DNA from: Gemmatimonadota bacterium
GTDB lineage: Bacteria > Gemmatimonadota > Gemmatimonadetes > Longimicrobiales > Gaopeijiaceae
DNA: 47,861 nucleotides
Assembly: GCA_024638325.1 (NCBI GenBank)
Contig: JAHEKM010000006.1
Span: 1-47,861, forward strand
Reading direction: 5' to 3'
Position 1 is the stretch's first letter; each line of letters begins with the position of its first letter. Positions 24,431-32,395 of this stretch are shown piece by piece. The notes below the pieces were generated by a model. It had not been told where the DNA came from. It was given only the letters and a program-made list of their open reading frames with translations, and made no database searches. Made by a program: the position numbers and the translations under genes.

Positions 24431-25648
24431 ATGTGCCCTGAGCGCCGCAAACACGTGCCAGGCCCCCTGTCCGACATCCGCGTCTGCGACCTGACACAGA
24501 ACCTGGCGGGTCCGTACTGCAGCCAGATTCTCGCCGATCTAGGCGCCACGGTCATAAAGATCGAGCCTCCGGGCGGCGACATGGCACGGCCGTGGGGTCC
24601 GCCGTTCTGGGGCACCGGTGGCGCGCTCTTCCTTTCGGTCAACCGCGGCAAACGGAGTGTAGTGTTGGACCTGAAGTCGGAGGCGGGGATGGACGTCGTG
24701 CGGCGCCTCGCACGCGACTCCGACGTCTTCCTGCAGTCGTCGCGCCCAGGCGTCGCGGAGCGGCTCGGCTTCGACTACGAAGCGATTCGCGCGTTGCGGG
24801 CCGATGTCGTGTACGCGTCGGTGAGCGCGTTCGGGAAGACTGGACCACTCCAGAGCGCGCCCGGTTACGACCCACTCATCCAGGCCTACACCGGCCTGAT
24901 GTCCACCACGGGCCACCCAGACTCACCGCCCACACGAGTCGGGGGCGCCGTAGTCGACTACGGGACGGGCATGTGGGCCGCGATCGGGGTCCTCGCGGCG
25001 CTCCGCGAACGGGACCGGACTGGCGTCGGACGCGAAGTCGACGTCGCGCTGCTGGACACGTCGCTCGGTTGGGTCTCCTACCACATCACCGGCTACATGG
25101 CGACAGGCGAGGTCCCCGGGCCCATGGGCTCCGGAGTGCCCGCCATCGCCCCATACGAAGCGTTCCCGACGTCGGACGGCAACGTGATGATCGTCGCGGG
25201 CAACGACGCGCTCTTCGCGCGGCTGTGCGAGGCCTTGGGGCTGCACGAGCTCACTGAAGACCCCCGTTTTCTCACGAATCCGCTCCGCTCGCGGCACCAC
25301 GACGAGTTGATCCCGATCATCGCCGAGAAGACGCGTGCGATGTCCACCGATGCGGTCCTCGTGCTGGGCCGCCGATACCAGGTGCCGTGCTCCGCCATCC
25401 ACGACATCGCGCAGGTGCTCGAGGACGAGCAGATCGCCGCGTCGGAGATGATCGCGCCGCACCCCAACCCGGAGGTCGACGACTACCGGGACCTGTCGTT
25501 GCCCGTACGGCTGGACCGTGAGCGGCCCAGGGCGCCCGGCGCGCCTCCGCGGGCGGGCGAACATACACGCGAAGTACTCGGCGAGCTGGGTCTGAGCGAC
25601 GCCGAGATCGGGGCCCTCCTCGACGCCGGAGTGGCGGAGCAGTTCTAG
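24431..25648 (+). CDS. CaiB/BaiF-type (class III) CoA transferase
   Basis: A 405-residue protein behind a strong GAAGGAGG site; ATG 24431. The N-terminal signature is ADLGATVIKIEPPGGDMAR, then NRGKRSVVLDLKS and a class III active-site region with SAPGYDPLIQAYTGLMS, where the Asp is the expected covalent nucleophile; GREVDVALLDTSLGW follows. It moves CoA between organic acids; the pair of acids is unknown. It starts 12 bases after the SUMF1 gene, so it may share its transcript, and it ends 1 base from the converging gene. Confidence 0.9.
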   Translation: MCPERRKHVPGPLSDIRVCDLTQNLAGPYCSQILADLGATVIKIEPPGGDMARPWGPPFWGTGGALFLSVNRGKRSVVLDLKSEAGMDVVRRLARDSDVFLQSSRPGVAERLGFDYEAIRALRADVVYASVSAFGKTGPLQSAPGYDPLIQAYTGLMSTTGHPDSPPTRVGGAVVDYGTGMWAAIGVLAALRERDRTGVGREVDVALLDTSLGWVSYHITGYMATGEVPGPMGSGVPAIAPYEAFPTSDGNVMIVAGNDALFARLCEALGLHELTEDPRFLTNPLRSRHHDELIPIIAEKTRAMSTDAVLVLGRRYQVPCSAIHDIAQVLEDEQIAASEMIAPHPNPEVDDYRDLSLPVRLDRERPRAPGAPPRAGEHTREVLGELGLSDAEIGALLDAGVAEQF

Positions 25649-25649
25649 G

Positions 25650-27926
25650 CTACGACGTCGGGGCGGCGGCGCTCTGGAATCCCCACTTCTGCACGGACAG
25701 CAGGTCGGAGAAATCGTCCGTCCATGCGCGCACGTCGCCGACCGGCTGCAAGGGCTGCCAGCCGGCGCGCGGAACGTAGGCGAGATCCTGGGCGTCCCGT
25801 GTCAGCATCACCCAGTGTGACCCGAAGATCCCCTGTTCCACGGCCTCGTCCGGCCGCACGTCGATCCACTCGTACGCGGCGAGCCCTCGATCCCGTGCGT
25901 GCGCACCCAGAACTGGCGCGAGCTCCAGGTGCCGATTGGAGATGTGGAAGATGAGAATGCCGCCTTCCGCCAGGCGCTCCATGTAGAGGTCGAAAGCCTC
26001 TACGGTGAGGAGGTGGAGGGGAATGGTCCCCGACGAGAACGCGTCGAGCACGATCAGGTCGTAGCGTCGGTTCGACCGGGCGAGAGACAAGCGTCCGTCG
26101 CCGACGACGGTCTCGTGGGTGGCGCGCGTGTTCTGTAGGTAGGTGAAGTACTCCGGATCGTTCGCGATGCGCACGACCTCCGGATCGATCTCGAACAGCG
26201 TCACGTGCTGGTGAGGCGCCGCGAGCACGGCCAACGCGCCGGTCCCGGCTCCCACCAGGCCGATGTTCGTCTTCGACTCCTGCGTCGCGACCGCCTGCAC
26301 CACGCTCCCCGACGGACCGCTGGGGTGGTAGTAGCCGAGGGGCTCCCGCTCGCGCGCCGGATCCAGGCTCTGGACGCCGTGCACGGTGGAACCGTGGTAG
26401 AGGATGTTCACGCTGTTGCCGGGATCACGCGTGACGCGGTGAACTCCGAAGAAGGTGCGCTCCTGGTGGAGAATGTCGCCGCGGTACATCTGGCCTGACT
26501 CCGCCGTGCCGAGCAGGACGGCCACGCCGAGCGCGAAGCGCACGGGCCGGGGCGAGAAGACGAAGCAGAGCAGGGTAGGCACGACTGCGACGAGCAGCAC
26601 GGCCCAACCGTCCGAGAACCCCTCGATCGCCCGCGTCGCCGCCGACGCCCCGAGCACGTAGGCGAGGAGGAGCGCTGGTAGTGCGAAGTCGAGCGCCTTG
26701 CCATGGAAGAGCGCGCGCGTCAGGGCTGACTGCTGGCTCGAGCCCGAGAAGGGAATCCGGAACAGGCACGCCAGCACGACCGCGATGGGGTACTCGGCGA
26801 TGAAGTTGAACACCACCGGGGCGACCAGGGCGCCGAACGATCCGCCGAGCGCACCGCCGACCGAAATGAGCAGGTAGTATTCCGTGAGGTGGCTCGTCGC
26901 GGGACGTCGCTCGGCGAGGCGCATGTGGCAGAGCAGGCCCGCGAGAGCGAGTAGCGCCAGGTGCAGCAGCGCGATCGCCCACGCGGGGTCGAACATGCGA
27001 GCGAGCAGCGTGAGCGCCGTCACCACCGTGACGATCGCGAGCAAGCGCGAGACCTTCGCGGTCGACACCAGCTGACGACGTGCGAAGGCGACGATGAACG
27101 TGGCCAGATAGACCGCGAGGGGTAGCACCCAGAGCAACGAGATCGGCGCGATCTGGCTGGTCAGGTACTGCGTCACGCCCATCAGGAGGGCGGACGGCAC
27201 CGCCGCGCAGAAGAGCCAGAACAGGCGGTCGTTGCGGGTCACGTCGGAATCGTCTCCGGCGCGCGCCGGCACGGCGGCGGGACCGGCCAGGGACTGCTCG
27301 TGGGCGGGGGAGGCCTTGCCCGACCCGAGCGCCGCGACGAGCGCACACGCGCCCCCGAGCAGGACGAAGCCGGCGTACCCGAACATCCACAGGCTCGCCT
27401 GCCGTGTGACCGGAAGGAGTGGCTCGAGCAGGAACGGGAAGACCACGAGGCCCACCAGGCTGCCCGCGTTGCTCCCCGCGTAGAGGAAGTACGGGTCCTC
27501 GCCGGTCTCGTGCGTGGTCGCCGCGAGCCAGCTCTGGATGAGCGGGCTGGCGGAGGCCAGTACGAAGAAGGGGGCACCGACGCCCAGGGTGAGCGCTGTC
27601 AGGATCCACCACGACTGCCCGCCGTCGACGGCGGGGTTGCCATCCGGCAGGGCGATGGGAAGCACGAGGAGCGGCAGCGCCAGGACCACGATGTGCACCA
27701 GCGCTTGCACCCGCACGCCGAGCCACCTCACGGAGAGGTGCGCGTACAGGTATCCGCCCAGGAGCGCGGTCTGGAAGAACACCAGCGACGTGTTCCAGAC
27801 CTGAGGGCTCCCACCCGCCCTGGGCAGGACCATCTTGCCGACCATGGGCTGGATGACGAACAGGAGCGCGGCCGCCACGAAGATGGCTACCGTGAAGAGC
27901 ACCGGCACCCAGCGCCCCGGCTTCAT
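25650..27926 (-). CDS. Fused transporter-like/spermidine synthase-like membrane protein
   Basis: A 758-residue protein. Residues 1-470 carry about a dozen membrane segments (VAIFVAAALLFVIQPMVG, LGVGAPFFVLASASPLIQSW, EYYLLISVGGALGGSFGALV), matching the N-terminal part of fused MFS/spermidine synthases. Residues 490-745 form a polyamine-synthase-type Rossmann domain: IGLVGAGTGALAVLAAP, LFEIDPEVVRIA and LIVLDAFSSGTIPLHLLT. The Asp needed for decarboxylated SAM/putrescine chemistry is plausible in LDAFSS but substrate motifs are diverged, so the small molecule is uncertain. It lies 15 bases after the GMC gene and is probably the last gene of that operon. An arginine decarboxylase is 11 kb away. 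Confidence 0.85.
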   Translation of the reverse strand: MKPGRWVPVLFTVAIFVAAALLFVIQPMVGKMVLPRAGGSPQVWNTSLVFFQTALLGGYLYAHLSVRWLGVRVQALVHIVVLALPLLVLPIALPDGNPAVDGGQSWWILTALTLGVGAPFFVLASASPLIQSWLAATTHETGEDPYFLYAGSNAGSLVGLVVFPFLLEPLLPVTRQASLWMFGYAGFVLLGGACALVAALGSGKASPAHEQSLAGPAAVPARAGDDSDVTRNDRLFWLFCAAVPSALLMGVTQYLTSQIAPISLLWVLPLAVYLATFIVAFARRQLVSTAKVSRLLAIVTVVTALTLLARMFDPAWAIALLHLALLALAGLLCHMRLAERRPATSHLTEYYLLISVGGALGGSFGALVAPVVFNFIAEYPIAVVLACLFRIPFSGSSQQSALTRALFHGKALDFALPALLLAYVLGASAATRAIEGFSDGWAVLLVAVVPTLLCFVFSPRPVRFALGVAVLLGTAESGQMYRGDILHQERTFFGVHRVTRDPGNSVNILYHGSTVHGVQSLDPAREREPLGYYHPSGPSGSVVQAVATQESKTNIGLVGAGTGALAVLAAPHQHVTLFEIDPEVVRIANDPEYFTYLQNTRATHETVVGDGRLSLARSNRRYDLIVLDAFSSGTIPLHLLTVEAFDLYMERLAEGGILIFHISNRHLELAPVLGAHARDRGLAAYEWIDVRPDEAVEQGIFGSHWVMLTRDAQDLAYVPRAGWQPLQPVGDVRAWTDDFSDLLSVQKWGFQSAAAPTS

Positions 27927-27941
27927 TGGGCGCCCCCTAGG

Positions 27942-29648
27942 CTACTCGGCGATGTCCCTCCAGGCGTCCACCAGATGCTGGGCCGTCCGCCAGGCCAGCG
28001 CCTGTACGGTGAGGGTCGGGTTGCGGGCCCCGCTGGTGCCCATGACCGACGCACCGAGGACTCCGAGATTGGGAGCCTCGTGAGCGAAGCCCCACCGATC
28101 GACGACGTTGGTCTCCGGGTCGTCTCCCATGCGTGTGCCCCCGTAGGCGTGTGTCGAAGCGCCCATCGTGTTGCCGAGTCCACCGCGGGTGATCTCGAGG
28201 GCGCCCAGCTCGCGGTACCACTCCTCCGCGCGGTCCTGCATGTAAGCGGCGATCGCTCGCTCATTGTCCTTGTATTGGGCGGTAATGCGAATGACCGGGA
28301 GGCCGAGTTCGTCCGTGTACTGCGGGTCCAGGTCGAGATAGTTGTCCTCGTACGGTAGCGTCGTCTTCTGGATGTAGAAGGAGTGCGTGCGATCCACGTT
28401 CTCGCGGATGAAGCGCTTCCAGGCCGATCCCCAGTTCCGCCCCCGCCCGTACGTGCCCATGCTCGCCGCCGAAATCGGGCGTCGGTCGGACATGGCCCAG
28501 AGGTTGCCACCTCCGATGAAATCGAGACCCGAGTGGTCGAAGTTGTCGTCCGCGAAGTCGTCGACCGCCACGCCCTGAGCAGGCAGGCCGTACCACGCTC
28601 CCGTGTCGTAGGGGAGTAACGCCCCGACCCCGGCACCCTGGTGGTGGCTGAGGTAGTGCCGGCCCACCTGACCGTGGTTGTTCGCGAGCCCTTCCGGATA
28701 CGCGCGCGACTTCGACAACAAGAGCAGGCGCACGTTCTCGTACGTGTATCCGGCAATGAGCACGACGCGCGCCGGTTGGAAGAACTCCTCGTTGCCGGTC
28801 ACGTAATTGACCCCGGTCGTGCGGCCGCTCGAATCGACCTCGATGGTGGTCACGTGCGCGCGCGGGACGACGCGGAGGTTCCCGGTCTCGAGCGCGCGCG
28901 GGATGGTGGTGAGGTGCGGGCTGTTCTTTGCATCGAGCGGGCACCCGCCCGAGCTGCAGAAGCCGTGGTATCCACAACCCGGCCGACCCTGATAGGCCTC
29001 GGAGTTGATGGCGGCCGGGCCGGGGAACGCGTGCCAGCCGAGGCTTCTCGCGGCGTCCGCCATGCGCTCGAGGTAGGCGGTCCAGCGCAGCGGCCGCATG
29101 GGGTACGCACGCTGTCGCGGACCCTCGAAGCGGTTGCCGCGCCGGTCGATGTCCCCGCGCACGTTGCCGGCCTGTCCGGACACACCGATCTCACGCTCGA
29201 CACGGTCGTAGTAAGGCTCGAGCTCCTCGTACCCGAAGGGCCAGTCCTCGACCGTCGAGCCGGCGGGGAGGCGCCCGGCGCCGTAGCGACGCCTCGTCTC
29301 GCTCACGACGCGGAAGTCCCAAGGGTTGAGACGCCAGCTCTGCGCCCAGTAGTGGAGGGTCGTGCCTCCCACCGCGTTCATCATCGGGTGGCCGCCGATG
29401 CGGTTGGCCGACTGCTCTTCCGTGGCGCGCGACGTCATGCGCTCGTTGAAGGTCTTCTTCACGAGCATGGGCCAGTCGCGGTAGTTGTTGCGGATCTCGT
29501 CGGGCGCGAAGTCGCGCCGGTCGAGCCAGGTGCCGGCCTCGAGCCCGACGACGTCGAGTCCCGCCTCGGCCAGGGGCTGCACGGAGACGCCGCCGGCGGC
29601 TCCCAGACCCACCACGACCACGTCCGCGGAGCGCAGCTGTCTGGGCAT
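27942..29648 (-). CDS. GMC-family flavoprotein oxidoreductase, gluconate 2-dehydrogenase type
   Basis: A 568-residue FAD enzyme. The FAD-binding motif is VVVVGLGAAGGVSVQPLA (residues 10-27), and EAVG-type glycine loops include NAVGGTTLHYWAQS. The catalytic His lies in STHAYGGTRMGDD and the Asn in GTSGARNPTLTVQALAWRTA near the C terminus. A Cys-rich segment CGYHGFCSSGGCPLD resembles members partnered with a Tat-exported small subunit. It likely oxidizes a sugar acid or alcohol at the outer face, being carried out with its Tat partner. The start overlaps that partner's stop by 4 bases. Confidence 0.9.
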   Translation of the reverse strand: MPRQLRSADVVVVGLGAAGGVSVQPLAEAGLDVVGLEAGTWLDRRDFAPDEIRNNYRDWPMLVKKTFNERMTSRATEEQSANRIGGHPMMNAVGGTTLHYWAQSWRLNPWDFRVVSETRRRYGAGRLPAGSTVEDWPFGYEELEPYYDRVEREIGVSGQAGNVRGDIDRRGNRFEGPRQRAYPMRPLRWTAYLERMADAARSLGWHAFPGPAAINSEAYQGRPGCGYHGFCSSGGCPLDAKNSPHLTTIPRALETGNLRVVPRAHVTTIEVDSSGRTTGVNYVTGNEEFFQPARVVLIAGYTYENVRLLLLSKSRAYPEGLANNHGQVGRHYLSHHQGAGVGALLPYDTGAWYGLPAQGVAVDDFADDNFDHSGLDFIGGGNLWAMSDRRPISAASMGTYGRGRNWGSAWKRFIRENVDRTHSFYIQKTTLPYEDNYLDLDPQYTDELGLPVIRITAQYKDNERAIAAYMQDRAEEWYRELGALEITRGGLGNTMGASTHAYGGTRMGDDPETNVVDRWGFAHEAPNLGVLGASVMGTSGARNPTLTVQALAWRTAQHLVDAWRDIAE

Positions 29649-30373
29649 CAGTCCTCCTCTCCGCGGATGAGCTGGAACTGACCGTAGTCGTATGCGGACC
29701 TGCGTGCGGGCGGCAGCTGACCGGCTTCCAACTCCCGCTGGTCCTGCTCGCTGACGCGCATGCGCGCGCCCGGGTAGCCGATCAGGTCCCAGCCGATGAA
29801 GTCGATGTTTCCGCCGTACATCGGGTCGCCGAACACGCCTTGCCAGGTGTGGCTCTTCACCATGTTGAAGAACGCGCCGGAGCTGCCGACGAAGCCCACG
29901 CCGGCGCCCGTGGCGCCACCGAGCTGAACGTCGATGAGCACCGAGTCCTTGTCCTCGTCCGAGAGCTCCAGAAAGGGCGCCCCCCTGCTGTACCGCGCGT
30001 AGCGGTCGAGCGCCGCCAGGCCGATGCGGTATGCCTCGACGGAGTCCGATTCGGCCTCGCTGAGCGCCCGGTCGATGTAGCGGAGCGCGCCCGCCTCCAG
30101 CGCCCCTGGGCCCATGTCGTCGGACGGGATGAGGCGGTCCACCATGGCGCTGAGGAGCTCGGTCTCGGCGGCCGTCAGGTTCATGAGCGGACCCGCAGGC
30201 GCGGCGGCGGCAGCAGCGGGTCCCGCCCGCACCGCGGCGGTGTCGGCGACGCTCGCGGGGGCTTCCTTTGCGCCCGCAGCGCCCGGAATCAAGGCAGCCG
30301 CTCCGGCGGCGCCGGCGGTCTTGAGCAGGTCCCGGCGTGAAATGGCGCGACGGTCGATGGGCTTGTCGCTCAT
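29648..30373 (-). CDS. Tat-exported small subunit, gluconate 2-dehydrogenase subunit 3 type
   Basis: A 241-residue protein. ATG 30373 begins MSDKPIDRRAISRRDLLKTA; a longer open frame upstream lies inside the YbhB gene. The twin-arginine motif SRRDLLK precedes a hydrophobic stretch and an Ala-rich spacer up to about residue 60. The body is the subunit-3 domain (LLSAMVDRLIPSDDMGPGAL, FFNMVKSHTWQGVFGDPMYG, IGWDLIGYPG). This subunit carries the signal for exporting the folded FAD subunit and helps bind it. Its start overlaps the YbhB stop and its stop overlaps the GMC start, each by 4 bases. Confidence 0.88.
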   Translation of the reverse strand: MSDKPIDRRAISRRDLLKTAGAAGAAALIPGAAGAKEAPASVADTAAVRAGPAAAAAAPAGPLMNLTAAETELLSAMVDRLIPSDDMGPGALEAGALRYIDRALSEAESDSVEAYRIGLAALDRYARYSRGAPFLELSDEDKDSVLIDVQLGGATGAGVGFVGSSGAFFNMVKSHTWQGVFGDPMYGGNIDFIGWDLIGYPGARMRVSEQDQRELEAGQLPPARRSAYDYGQFQLIRGEED

Positions 30374-30975
30374 GGATCGATTTCCTGGTTCTCGGGGTGA
30401 CGCCTGTAGTGCGGGGTCATCGAGCCCAGCCCGATGACGTGGCCGTCGATCGCTTCGAGTAACTCGTCTCGGGTCAGTCCGGGCGGCAGGTCGAGCTCGG
30501 CGTCGAGCGCGAACACGGCGAAGTGGTAGTGATGGAGGCTCGTGCCCGGAGGGGCAGGGCCCCGATACATCGGCATGCCCCAACCATTGGCTCCCTGAAC
30601 CGCGCCTTCGAGGCCGGGCGGCATCGGTCGCGATTCGTCGAACGGGATGCCTTCAGGCAGGCCCGTCGCGCTGCCCGGGATGTTATAGATGATCCAGTGC
30701 ACCCACGGGGGCGGATTCCCGGCGCCGTGGTCCTGGCAGATGACGGCGATCTGTCTGGTTCCGTCGGGGAGGCCTCGCCATGCGAGGGGAGGCGACACGT
30801 TGCGACCATCCGGCGAGTAGTCGCGCGGCATCATCTCACCGGCGCGCATGGTCGGGCTTTCGACGACGAAGGTGGCCTGGGCCTCGGCGGCGAGGGGCAG
30901 GCACACCGTGAAGGCGAGCGCGCACAGCGCGGAGCGCGCGGACATCTGCGTGCGCGAGGAGGCGGCGGCGCTCAT
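30370..30975 (-). CDS. Exported YbhB/YbcL PEBP-fold protein
   Basis: A 201-residue protein starting at ATG 30975; the frame extends 24 codons upstream into the cupin gene. A signal peptide ends near residue 36 (PLAAEAQA). The PEBP signatures are present: DGRNVSPPLAW, PPWVHWIIYNIP and GPAPPGTSLHHYHFAVFALD. These proteins bind phosphorylated or small anionic ligands; the bacterial role is unclear. It overlaps both neighbours by 4 bases, so it is translationally coupled between the cupin and Tat subunit. Its partner role in the flavin oxidoreductase system is unproven. Confidence 0.88.
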   Translation of the reverse strand: MSAAASSRTQMSARSALCALAFTVCLPLAAEAQATFVVESPTMRAGEMMPRDYSPDGRNVSPPLAWRGLPDGTRQIAVICQDHGAGNPPPWVHWIIYNIPGSATGLPEGIPFDESRPMPPGLEGAVQGANGWGMPMYRGPAPPGTSLHHYHFAVFALDAELDLPPGLTRDELLEAIDGHVIGLGSMTPHYRRHPENQEIDP

Positions 30976-31493
30976 CGCAGTGGCAGCCGGCTGTCGGGGT
31001 CCGGCCGGAAGATGAGGTACTCGATGTCCGACTCGAGTGAGCTCCACCAGTGCGGGGTGTGGCCGGGAATGACCACGACATCGCCCGGCGCGACGCGGCG
31101 ACTCACGCCGCCGTCGATGCGCGGTGCTCGCAGGCTCGTCGAGGTCGGCGACGGCTGGTAGGGATCCACCATCGTGCCGCCCGTGACCAGCGTCGCGGCG
31201 CCCGTGAGCATGTAGTAGATCTCGGTCGTACTCACGCGGTGGAGGTTGGCGTCCCCGGGTACCTCCTCAGGGCGGTACACGCCGTACACGCCGACGCGGT
31301 AGTCCCCGGTCACGTCGACGACGCGGATGGGACGGTCGCTCACGACCTCGCGCGGCAGCGCATCCAGGAACGCACGGATGTCCGCGGCGGTGACGTCGGT
31401 CGCGACGGGAGGGCGATCTGGCGGTGCCGTCTGCTGGGCACCCGCGAGGCCGGGAACGCACAGGGCAAGCGCGAAGTTCAGCGCTCTGATCAT
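30972..31493 (-). CDS. Exported cupin-fold protein
   Basis: A 173-residue protein, with ATG 31493 and a signal peptide to about residue 19 (GLAGAQ). One cupin barrel spans residues 70-165: RVSTTEIYYMLTGAATLVTG and the second motif VAPGDVVVIPGHTPHWW, with His and Glu/His residues able to bind a metal. It may be a small sugar- or acid-related isomerase or a dioxygenase; no specific function can be given. It is the first gene of the five-gene minus-strand operon ending in the fused transporter/synthase gene. Confidence 0.83.
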   Translation of the reverse strand: MIRALNFALALCVPGLAGAQQTAPPDRPPVATDVTAADIRAFLDALPREVVSDRPIRVVDVTGDYRVGVYGVYRPEEVPGDANLHRVSTTEIYYMLTGAATLVTGGTMVDPYQPSPTSTSLRAPRIDGGVSRRVAPGDVVVIPGHTPHWWSSLESDIEYLIFRPDPDSRLPLR

Positions 31494-31583
31494 GACGCCT
31501 CCTGAAGGATTGAGCGGGAGCGAATCTAGAGCGTGAGTCCGCCGTGTGCACTCCGGGGTCGCCGGAGATGCTTCAGATTCGAA

Positions 31584-31613
31584 TTGAATGCTCGGCCGGG
31601 TCGTGCCTATACT
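31584..31613 (+). promoter_or_regulatory. Sigma70-type promoter of the SH3 lipoprotein gene
   Basis: TTGAAT (31584-31589) and TATACT (31608-31613) are separated by 18 bases and stand 30 bases before the ATG at 31644. It is one of the best consensus matches in this GC-rich window and lies in the divergent gap between the cupin operon and the lipoprotein gene. Confidence 0.55.
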
Positions 31614-31643
31614 GGGGCAATCCTCTCCTTCGAGTTCGAGCGT

Positions 31644-32378
31644 ATGAGACTCTACGGCTTTGTGATCTGCGGCCTCGCCGTGCTCTCGTCCGCCTGTGCA
31701 CCGGCCACGTCCTCGGCCCCAGCGCCCGGCCCACCCGTGGTCGACACCGTCGTGAGGGTCGACACCGTCGAGATCCGAACCGAGTCCGCGGCCAACGCGG
31801 CGCTCGAGGACCAGGTGGCCCGACTCCAGATCGAGCTGCTGGAGCGGGACGTGCTCCTCTCGGATCTCCAGCGTCAGCTCGACGCGACGCGGCTCGAGCT
31901 CGTGCGTAACATGTCCCGTCTACAGACGCAGGCGACCCGTGCCGAGGCGGCGTCCGGGATGGCCGAGGCCGAGATCGCGCTCGCGACGCTGAGCCGTGCC
32001 CCCGGCGGCGAGAGCCTTCCGGAGCTCGCACGGGCCCGGGAGCTGTTCGACCAGAGCTCGACGGAGTTCGAGAACGAGAACTACGGCGGCGCGCTCTACC
32101 TCGCTACCGAAGTCCGGTCGGCTGTACGGAGCGGGCAGTCCCGGCTGGGCGGAGGCTCGCTCCTCGACGGCGAGTCCCTCTTCGCGGTCGCGGTCCCGCT
32201 GCAGACGACAGGTCGCAGCAACGTACGGTCGGGGCCCGGGCTCGACTTCGAGATCGTCTACACGGCGGACGCGGGGTCGGCGCTCACGGGTCAGTCACGC
32301 ACGAGCCAGTGGGTCCGCATCGTGGACGACCAAGGCCGTGAGGGCTGGATCTTCCACACCTTGGTGACCAGCCGGTAG
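31644..32378 (+). CDS. Lipoprotein with coiled coil and C-terminal SH3b domain
   Basis: A 244-residue protein. ATG 31644 (MRLYGFVICGL) is chosen because it sits at the signal peptide; the frame extends upstream without one. A lipobox (AVLSSAC) anchors it. Residues 50-110 form a heptad-rich coiled coil (ALEDQVARLQIELLERDVLL), followed by a helical segment (ARELFDQSSTEFENENYGGA). Residues 165-244 form an SH3b domain (GRSNVRSGPGLDFEIV, VRIVDDQGREGWIFHTLV), the type that binds cell-wall peptides. A periplasmic envelope-linker role is likely. Confidence 0.8.
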   Translation: MRLYGFVICGLAVLSSACAPATSSAPAPGPPVVDTVVRVDTVEIRTESAANAALEDQVARLQIELLERDVLLSDLQRQLDATRLELVRNMSRLQTQATRAEAASGMAEAEIALATLSRAPGGESLPELARARELFDQSSTEFENENYGGALYLATEVRSAVRSGQSRLGGGSLLDGESLFAVAVPLQTTGRSNVRSGPGLDFEIVYTADAGSALTGQSRTSQWVRIVDDQGREGWIFHTLVTSR

Positions 32379-32395
32379 CCGCCCGCCCGGCGTCG

